This document shows positions 6,899 to 6,984 of a DNA stretch of 6,984 nucleotides, piece by piece. The stretch is from Chlorobiota bacterium (GTDB taxonomy: Bacteria; Bacteroidota; Ignavibacteria; Kapaibacteriales; NICIL-2), in contig RFIK01000074.1 of assembly GCA_003695605.1 (NCBI GenBank), forward strand, positions 1 through 6,984. Reading direction: 5' to 3'. Made by a program: the position numbers and the translations under genes. Positions within the stretch are counted from its first letter, which is position 1, and each line of letters opens with the position of its first letter. The notes beneath the pieces were generated by a model. It had not been told where the DNA came from. It worked only from the letters and a program-made list of their open reading frames with translations, and ran no database searches.

Positions 6899-6984
6899 TT
6901 ACAGCTCGTCGCGTCCCTTCCATTTTTGAGGCCGACCGAGGATACGTATTTTCCCGCCGAGAGAATTGATGTGGTTTGATGCTA
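6899..6984 (-). CDS. Possible C-terminal end of an unrecognised protein (partial)
   Basis: A minus-strand frame is open from the window edge to a TAA at 6901-6899. It gives 27 residues ending in GGKIRILGRPQKWKGRDEL. The sequence is protein-like, with mixed charged and hydrophobic residues and codon use resembling the neighbours, and it would place a gene co-directional with and 145 bp upstream of pta. The fragment is too short to identify. An overlapping minus-strand frame is also open and runs further, so the call is tentative. Confidence 0.35.
   Translation of the reverse strand, partial: ASNHINSLGGKIRILGRPQKWKGRDEL

Overview
The window holds six genes or gene fragments that I can support, nearly all in a tight layout. 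Its source looks like a Gram-negative bacterium of the Bacteroidota/Chlorobi (FCB) group. This rests on three observations: a TonB C-terminal domain of the type common in that group, start codons without a usable Shine-Dalgarno sequence, and one full match to the Bacteroidota-type -7 element TAnnTTTG just upstream of metG. Base composition is moderately GC-rich. The exact lineage (for example Kapabacteria, Ignavibacteria or Chlorobi) is a guess that the sequence alone cannot settle.

Layout. Positions 1-1558 on the minus strand carry the N-terminal 519 residues of a large AsmA/TamB-like envelope protein that runs off the left edge. A 73-bp divergent intergenic region follows. Next comes a plus-strand run of four closely packed genes: metG (methionyl-tRNA synthetase, 1632-3785), a DppB/OppB-type ABC permease (3821-4759), msrA (peptide methionine sulfoxide reductase A, 4762-5406) and a small stand-alone TonB C-terminal-domain protein (5403-5780). 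Gaps are 35 bp, 2 bp and a 4-bp ATGA overlap, so this is probably one transcription unit. Convergent to it, on the minus strand, is pta (phosphate acetyltransferase, 6753-5707), whose last 24 codons plus stop overlap the end of the TonB-domain gene by 74 bp. At the right edge a short minus-strand open frame (6984-6899) may be the C-terminus of another protein.

Function. The content is mostly housekeeping: tRNA charging, peptide or nickel-type import, repair of oxidised methionine, acetyl-CoA/acetyl-phosphate conversion and outer-membrane biogenesis. MetRS, a peptide-type permease and MsrA lie side by side and all touch methionine supply or repair, but a functional link is only inference. I see no mobile element, CRISPR array, tRNA, rRNA or defence system, and no convincing evidence of a new multi-gene system. 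The most unusual local features are the TonB-domain protein without a membrane anchor, the uncertain and possibly lipoprotein-type N-terminus of MsrA, and the overprinted tail of Pta.
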